Assembly: GCA_004297635.1 (NCBI GenBank)
Contig: SCUQ01000100.1
Span: 1 to 10,292, forward strand
DNA: 10,292 bases
From: Rhizorhabdus sp.
Lineage (GTDB): Bacteria; Pseudomonadota; Alphaproteobacteria; Sphingomonadales; Sphingomonadaceae
Direction of reading: 5' to 3'
Under the pieces are notes generated by a model. It made no database searches and was not told the origin of the DNA. It worked only from the letters and a program-made list of their open reading frames with translations. Positions within the stretch are counted from its first letter, which is position 1. Each line of letters starts with the position of its first letter. This document shows, in pieces, positions 6,165 through 10,292 of this stretch. A program made the position numbers and the translations under genes.

Positions 6165-7645
6165 CCGTCGAGCGTCCCCTTGCGATCCCGTCGCCACAGC
6201 AGCCCCGCGATGATCGCCATCAGCGGCAGCAGCCAGATGATCCGCGCCTGATAGCGCGCCAAGGGCTCGGAAATGCCGCCGCAGAGCAAGGCGTTTACGG
6301 CCGCCGCCGTCGTCAGCAGCACGAGCCATAGACGGATGTCCGCGCCTGCGGCATCGCGCCGCGCCGCCACCCAGGCCAGCAGGCCGATCAGGGCGATGCC
6401 GATCACGGCCCGGTGAAGAGCGGCCATCGCCGCCTGCGGCCACAGGCTGCGCCCTGCCGGGCTCGCGATGAGGACGGCCCGCTCGCGCGGCGGGAGCGTC
6501 GCCCAGCAGCGTTGCGACGGATCGCAGGGCGTATTGGCGAGATCGACCTCGAACCGGGCCATCTGCCGCAGCGCATTGCCGATGATCCGTCCCCCCTGCG
6601 CGACCGGATATTCGGCGAGAACCGCCAGCGCGAATGCGCTGTCCTGGGCGGCCAGCGCGCGGCGCGTGGCCGTGTCGGACAGCATATAGCCGCCATTGGC
6701 GGGATCGTTCGACCAGAGAAAGGCGAGCGATTCGACATGATCACGGCCGCGCCAGGCGCAGACGGCGAAGCCTGACTGCGGGCAATGCTCGCGCAGATAG
6801 TCCAGCCCCGGCCCGTCCGCCAGGAAGCGCGCCGTGAGGAAGGGCGCCAGCAGTGGCTTGCGGCCGAACACATGCTCAACCACCAGGCTGGTCGCCGTTA
6901 CCGAGAGCAGGCCGGCCAGCATGACCAGGCCGCCCGCGCAGGCCAGCGGCACGAAGCGCTCGCGCGGCCAGCGCGCGACCATCGCCCACCCGGTGAGCGC
7001 CAGCGCCATGCCGCCAATGATCATAATATGGGTGAGATGCGCCACCGCGGAGAGGAGCATCAGCGCGACGAGCCCATATCGCTCCCGCGGACGCAATCTT
7101 CCCCGGTCGATGGCCAGCAGGAGAAAGGCGAGGATGGCGTAACCGGCCAGGAGATCGGGCATGAGCAGCGTGATGAAGAAAGGGAGGCTGCTCAGCGCCG
7201 CCAGCGCCGCCACCGTTCCCGCCACGATCGCGGGCCGCAGCAGGCCGAACAGGCGCAGGCTGATCCGGATCAGCGCATAGGCGATCGCGGCCTGCGCCAG
7301 CACGAACAGCCAGAAGCGCCCGAATACATAGCTCAGCCAGAGCAGCGCGCCGAAATAGGGCGACCGCCCGGACATCACGCTCTCGGTAGCAAGGTCATTG
7401 CCGTGCGCGCTGACATGACGATCGGGATCGCGCGGCCGCGCGCCGGGACGAAGCGAGCCGGCATAATGCGCGGTCCATTCGGTCCTGATCCGATGCCCTG
7501 AAAAGATAAAGGCGGCGCTGTCGGCGGCCCGGACATAGGCGGTGCTGTCGGGGAAATAGAAGGGCTGACCGTTGACGAATGCCGGCCAGGCGAGCGCAAG
7601 CGTGCAGGCGAGATGGAACAGCATCCGCTGGAACACCCGCGCCAC
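6161..7645 (-). CDS. Polytopic membrane protein, possible GT-C-type glycosyltransferase
   Basis: This is a 494-residue protein with about ten hydrophobic segments in two blocks (roughly 5-25, then several from 96 to 256, then three after 405). A soluble, presumably periplasmic, loop of about 145 residues (258-403) lies between the blocks. I do not recognise a named family. GT-C-like features are an aspartate just after the first helix (FPDSTAY, 31-37), the usual catalytic position, and the C-terminal LARYQARIIWLLPL (462-475), resembling the closing helix of such enzymes. The loop carries four cysteines (288, 296, 374, 380) that could pair. The start is uncertain: GTG 7645 is the longest, while GTG 7636 and ATG 7624 are in frame, and GGAAGG at 7655-7650 suits 7636 best by spacing. 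The stop overlaps the glycosyltransferase start as ATGA, which suggests a shared task in adding a lipid-linked sugar to an envelope component. Confidence 0.7.
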   Translation of the reverse strand: MARVFQRMLFHLACTLALAWPAFVNGQPFYFPDSTAYVRAADSAAFIFSGHRIRTEWTAHYAGSLRPGARPRDPDRHVSAHGNDLATESVMSGRSPYFGALLWLSYVFGRFWLFVLAQAAIAYALIRISLRLFGLLRPAIVAGTVAALAALSSLPFFITLLMPDLLAGYAILAFLLLAIDRGRLRPRERYGLVALMLLSAVAHLTHIMIIGGMALALTGWAMVARWPRERFVPLACAGGLVMLAGLLSVTATSLVVEHVFGRKPLLAPFLTARFLADGPGLDYLREHCPQSGFAVCAWRGRDHVESLAFLWSNDPANGGYMLSDTATRRALAAQDSAFALAVLAEYPVAQGGRIIGNALRQMARFEVDLANTPCDPSQRCWATLPPRERAVLIASPAGRSLWPQAAMAALHRAVIGIALIGLLAWVAARRDAAGADIRLWLVLLTTAAAVNALLCGGISEPLARYQARIIWLLPLMAIIAGLLWRRDRKGTLDG

Positions 7646-7682
7646 CCCTTCCGCAACCTACCCGCGCCCGTCATCCGGGATT

Positions 7683-7706
7683 AACGGTGGCTTTGCAACC
7701 GCCGTT
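7683..7706. promoter_or_regulatory. Imperfect dyad between the divergent membrane-protein and LysR genes
   Basis: AACGGTGG (7683-7690) and CCGCCGTT (7699-7706) pair at seven of eight positions (the eighth is a T opposite G) around an 8-base spacer. It lies 16 bp before the LysR ATG, in the 77-bp divergent gap where LysR-type regulators usually bind. There is no exact T-N11-A centred on it, and no T run follows, so it is neither a textbook LysR box nor a terminator. Confidence 0.35.
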
Positions 7707-7722
7707 GAGGCAGCAGGGCGTG

Positions 7723-8613
7723 ATGCACGAGGATTATGCGCTCTATGCCGCGATCGTCGAAGCCGGGAGCCTGTCGGCGGCGGGACGGCGGCTGCGCATC
7801 TCGCCGGCGATGGTGTCGAAGCGGCTCGCCAGGCTGGAGGCGCGGCTGGGGGCGACCTTGGTCCATCGCACCACGCGGCGCCTGCTCCTCACCGATGTCG
7901 GCCAGGCCTTTTACGAGGATGTCCGCCAGATCCTCGAAGCGACACGCGACGCGGAGGCGCGGGTCGCGGGCCGGATCGGCCAGCCTGGCGGACCTCTGCG
8001 CGTGTCTGCGCCGACATCGTTCGGACGGCTCCACATCGTGCCCCATCTCAAACCCTTTCTCGATCGGCATCCGAAGATCGAGCTGACGCTCGACCTGGAT
8101 GACGGCTTCGTCGACCTGCTCGGCGAGCGGATCGACATCGCCATCCGTATCGCCGCCGAGCCGACCGGGTCGCTGGTCGCGCACCGGCTGGCGGAGAATC
8201 ACCGCATCCTCTGCGCGGCTCCAGCCTATCTCGCCGAACATGGTATGCCGGCGACGCTCGCCGATCTCGGCCGGCACCGGCTGCTCGCGGCCGTCCAGCA
8301 GCTTCCCTGGCGGCTGGAAGGCCCCGAAGGCGCGGTGGTCGTCGATGGCAACAGCGCGGTGCGAACCAATTCCAGCGAGGTGGCGCGGGATCTGGGCCTT
8401 GCCGGCCTGGGTATCGCGCTGCGATCGACCTGGGACATCGGCCCGGCGCTACGCGATGGCAGCCTCGTCCGCATCCTGCCCGACTATCGCGGCGCGACCG
8501 ATGTCGCCATCTATGCGGTGCAGCCGCGTGGCGCGGGCAACGCGCCGAATGCCCGCGCGTTCGTCGAACATTTCAGCGCGCTCTTCTCCCCCGTAGCCCC
8601 CTGGGATAGGTGA
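7723..8613 (+). CDS. LysR-family transcriptional regulator (CrgA-like group)
   Basis: This is a 296-residue regulator, the standard LysR length. The N-terminal winged helix-turn-helix spans about residues 1-60: LYAAIVEAGSLSAAGRRL, then ISPAMVSKRLARLEARLG as the turn and recognition helix, and LVHRTTRRLLLTDVGQAFYE. The effector domain starts near residue 91 with LRVSAPTSFGRLHIVPHLKP and contains LGERIDIAIRIA, characteristic of the CrgA/AaeR-like subgroup of LysR proteins. The frame is open from 7579, but the ATG at 7723 begins the family-typical N-terminus and has AGGG at a good distance; a GTG directly before it (7720) is also possible. It is divergent from the membrane-protein/glycosyltransferase pair and immediately upstream of mazG. 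The target genes and the inducer are unknown. By the usual LysR habit the divergent pair is the first candidate target. Confidence 0.9.
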   Translation: MHEDYALYAAIVEAGSLSAAGRRLRISPAMVSKRLARLEARLGATLVHRTTRRLLLTDVGQAFYEDVRQILEATRDAEARVAGRIGQPGGPLRVSAPTSFGRLHIVPHLKPFLDRHPKIELTLDLDDGFVDLLGERIDIAIRIAAEPTGSLVAHRLAENHRILCAAPAYLAEHGMPATLADLGRHRLLAAVQQLPWRLEGPEGAVVVDGNSAVRTNSSEVARDLGLAGLGIALRSTWDIGPALRDGSLVRILPDYRGATDVAIYAVQPRGAGNAPNARAFVEHFSALFSPVAPWDR

Positions 8614-8618
8614 AGCGG

Positions 8619-9365
8619 ATGATCGAGGAACTTCGAGACATCATGGCGCGGCTGCGCGATCCCGAAACCGGCTGCCCCTGGGATGTGCAGCAGGATTTCG
8701 CGACGATCGCCCCCTATACGATCGAGGAGGCCTATGAAGTTGCCGACGCGATCGAGCGCGGCGACATGGACGCACTGCGCGACGAACTCGGCGATCTGCA
8801 GCTCCAGGTGGTCTTCCATGCGCGCATGGCCGAGGAGGCCGGCGCCTTCGATCTGCGCGATGTGCTCGATTCGATCAGCAGCAAGATGATTCGCCGCCAT
8901 CCACATGTCTTCGGTGATGGCGCCAGTCCTGGCTGGGAAGAGATCAAGGCGGCCGAACGCGCGGGCATGAGCGAGGATCGCAGCGCATTGGCCGGGGTAG
9001 CCTCGGCCTTGCCCGCCCTGCTCCGCGCCGAGAAACTCCAGAAGCGGGCCGCCCGGACGGGATTCGACTGGCCGGATGCGGAAGGCGCCCGGGAGAAGGT
9101 GGCCGAGGAAATCGACGAGGTCCGCGAGGCCGGCTCGGACGCGCATCGCTTCGAGGAGATCGGTGATCTGCTGTTCGCCGTGGTCAATTGGGCACGCAAG
9201 CTTGGAATCGATCCAGAAGCGGCGCTGCGCGCTGCCAATGGAAAGTTCGAGAAACGCTTCCGCTCGATGGAGGAAATGGCGGGTCCGGCGTTCGCCGGGC
9301 TTACCCTTGACGAGAAGGAAGCGCTGTGGGTCCAGGCGAAGCGCACTGAAAAACCGTCGCCCTGA
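8619..9365 (+). CDS. mazG: Nucleoside triphosphate pyrophosphohydrolase MazG
   Basis: This is a 248-residue two-domain MazG that hydrolyses NTPs and dNTPs to the monophosphate and pyrophosphate. It is thought to clean up damaged nucleotides, and in E. coli it also affects (p)ppGpp levels. The N-terminal domain has MARLRDPETGCPWDVQQDF (9-27) and the metal-binding pattern EEAYE (36-40) with DELGD (55-59). The second domain has EEIDEVREA followed by FEEIGDLLFAVVNWARKLG. The length agrees with full-length proteobacterial MazG. I prefer the ATG at 8619: AGGTGA (8608-8613) precedes it by five bases. A GTG at 8610 in the same frame would add three residues and overlap the LysR stop by 4 bp. In either case the Shine-Dalgarno lies on the LysR stop codon, so the two genes are likely cotranscribed. 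Confidence 0.95.
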   Translation: MIEELRDIMARLRDPETGCPWDVQQDFATIAPYTIEEAYEVADAIERGDMDALRDELGDLQLQVVFHARMAEEAGAFDLRDVLDSISSKMIRRHPHVFGDGASPGWEEIKAAERAGMSEDRSALAGVASALPALLRAEKLQKRAARTGFDWPDAEGAREKVAEEIDEVREAGSDAHRFEEIGDLLFAVVNWARKLGIDPEAALRAANGKFEKRFRSMEEMAGPAFAGLTLDEKEALWVQAKRTEKPSP

Positions 9366-9380
9366 CCATGTTCGAGGACT

Positions 9381-10292
9381 TTAGCGTGCCTCGAAACGCG
9401 CCAGGTCCTTGTCCGACAGCCGTACCTCGACGATCATCGCCTCGCCCTCGACCTCCTGGCCGATAACCTCGCCATGGGCATGCAGCCACGCGAGCGTTGC
9501 TCCGTCGCCGATCGGCACCGACAGGGTACGCACCCGGTTTCCGGTCGACAGACGGTCGGATACCAGGCGGCGAAGATCGTCCACCCCCTCGCCGGTCAGC
9601 GCCGACAGGATGACCACGTCCTCGCGCCGTGAGGCCTCCGCCTCGGTCGCGGCGCGCGTGTCGGGATCGAGCATGTCGATCTTGTTCCAGACCTCGATGA
9701 TCGGCGCGCCCTCCCCGGCTTCGCCGTCCGGCGCCTTCGGGCCGACCCCGATGTCACCGAGCACCGTCAGCACGTCATCGGCCTGCGCATCGCTGTCGAC
9801 ATGGGCGATATCGCGGACATGCAGGATGATGTCGGCGCCCGTCACCTCTTCCAGCGTCGCGCGGAAGGCGGCGACGAGCTGGGTCGGCAGGTCAGAGACA
9901 AAGCCGACGGTATCGGAGAGGATCGCCTTGTCGACGCCCGGCAGGGATATCTGCCGCATCGTCGGATCGAGCGTGGCGAAGAGAAGGTCCTCGGCCATGA
10001 CCCTGGCGCCCGTCATCCGGTTGAACAAGGTCGATTTGCCGGCATTGGTGTAGCCGACCAGCGCGATCACCGGCCAGGGCGCGCGTTGGCGACGGGCGCG
10101 ATGAAGACCGCGCGTCCGGCGGACCTGCTCCAGTTCGCGGCGCAGCTTCGCCATGCGGTCTCGGATCAGGCGGCGGTCGGCCTCGATCTGGGTTTCGCCA
10201 GGCCCGCCGAGAAAGCCGAAGCCACCGCGCTGCCGCTCGAGATGGGTCCAGCTGCGGACGAGCCGGCCCGCCTGATAGTCCAGATGGGCGAG
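9381..10292 (-). CDS. hflX: GTPase HflX, C-terminal part only
   Basis: This is the last 303 residues of a protein usually 420-450 long; the N-terminal nucleotide-binding-like domain is beyond the right edge, and the frame stays open to the last base. The visible part begins in the helical linker with LERQRGGFGFLGGPGETQIE and ADRRLIRDR, the conserved HflX glycine-rich segment. The G domain follows: G1 GYTNAGKS (visible residues 80-87), G2 region FATLDPTMR, G3 DTVGFVSDLP, G4 NKID and a G5-like SALTG. A C-terminal extension of about 60 residues follows the G domain. HflX binds the 50S subunit and splits stalled or heat-damaged ribosomes. Only 15 bp separate its stop from that of the convergent mazG, and no terminator hairpin is evident there. 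In many proteobacteria hfq lies directly upstream, which would be outside this window. Confidence 0.96.
   Translation of the reverse strand, partial: LAHLDYQAGRLVRSWTHLERQRGGFGFLGGPGETQIEADRRLIRDRMAKLRRELEQVRRTRGLHRARRQRAPWPVIALVGYTNAGKSTLFNRMTGARVMAEDLLFATLDPTMRQISLPGVDKAILSDTVGFVSDLPTQLVAAFRATLEEVTGADIILHVRDIAHVDSDAQADDVLTVLGDIGVGPKAPDGEAGEGAPIIEVWNKIDMLDPDTRAATEAEASRREDVVILSALTGEGVDDLRRLVSDRLSTGNRVRTLSVPIGDGATLAWLHAHGEVIGQEVEGEAMIVEVRLSDKDLARFEAR

Noticed and set aside
6165..6443. N-terminal extension of the glycosyltransferase frame up to 6443
   Set aside because: It overlaps the membrane-protein gene in another frame on the same strand and shows no GT2 sequence. The ATG at 6164 gives the usual ATGA coupling.
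7579..7722. N-terminal extension of the LysR frame from 7579
   Set aside because: It overlaps the divergent membrane-protein gene and adds 48 residues not found before the helix-turn-helix of LysR proteins.
1..10292. A defence island, prophage, insertion sequence or CRISPR array
   Set aside because: No transposase, integrase, restriction, toxin-antitoxin or Cas protein and no regularly spaced repeats were seen. MazG here is the housekeeping two-domain enzyme, not a toxin-antitoxin component.

Overview
The window is a GC-rich, densely packed chromosomal segment. Codon use is strongly G/C-ending, and the TypA, MazG, HflX and FecCD-type proteins are proteobacterial in character. It looks like an alphaproteobacterium, most plausibly a sphingomonad (Sphingomonas or relatives). 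That assignment is inferred from composition and protein flavour, not from a marker gene. I see no rRNA, tRNA, CRISPR array, insertion sequence or prophage gene. Most of the window is ordinary core and semi-core genome.

Layout, left to right. (1) The 5' end of typA/bipA runs off the left edge on the minus strand. (2) A gene-free stretch of 381 bp follows. It holds a strong minus-strand intrinsic terminator with no gene in front of it, a possible small RNA ending at that terminator, and an AT-rich cluster of short dyads. (3) A two-gene plus-strand unit encodes a TelA-family protein and a small XpaC-like membrane protein, joined by a one-base stop/start overlap. (4) A cobalamin/ferric-siderophore-type ABC importer is split between strands: the periplasmic binding protein is on minus, and the FecCD-type permease and ATPase are on plus, diverging from only 48 bp. 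(5) A minus-strand pair, joined by an ATGA overlap, encodes a polytopic membrane protein with GT-C-like features and a family 2 glycosyltransferase of the polyprenyl-phosphate-sugar synthase type. The glycosyltransferase tail overlaps the ABC ATPase tail by 34 bp. (6) A LysR-family regulator diverges from that pair and is followed at once by mazG. (7) hflX converges on mazG and runs off the right edge.

How the genes work together. TelA and the XpaC-like protein are a recurrent pair linked to toxic-anion or envelope stress, with no proven reaction. The three importer genes together make a complete type II importer lacking only the outer-membrane receptor. The glycosyltransferase pair has the logic of making a lipid-linked sugar at the inner face of the membrane and using it at the periplasmic face. 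MazG (NTP clean-up), HflX (ribosome rescue and splitting) and TypA (ribosome-associated GTPase) are general housekeeping and stress functions.

The least explained features are the orphan terminator with its candidate small RNA, the dyad cluster beside it, an AT-rich rare-codon island containing an inverted repeat inside the glycosyltransferase gene, and the dyad in front of the LysR gene. No clearly new defence or mobile system was found.
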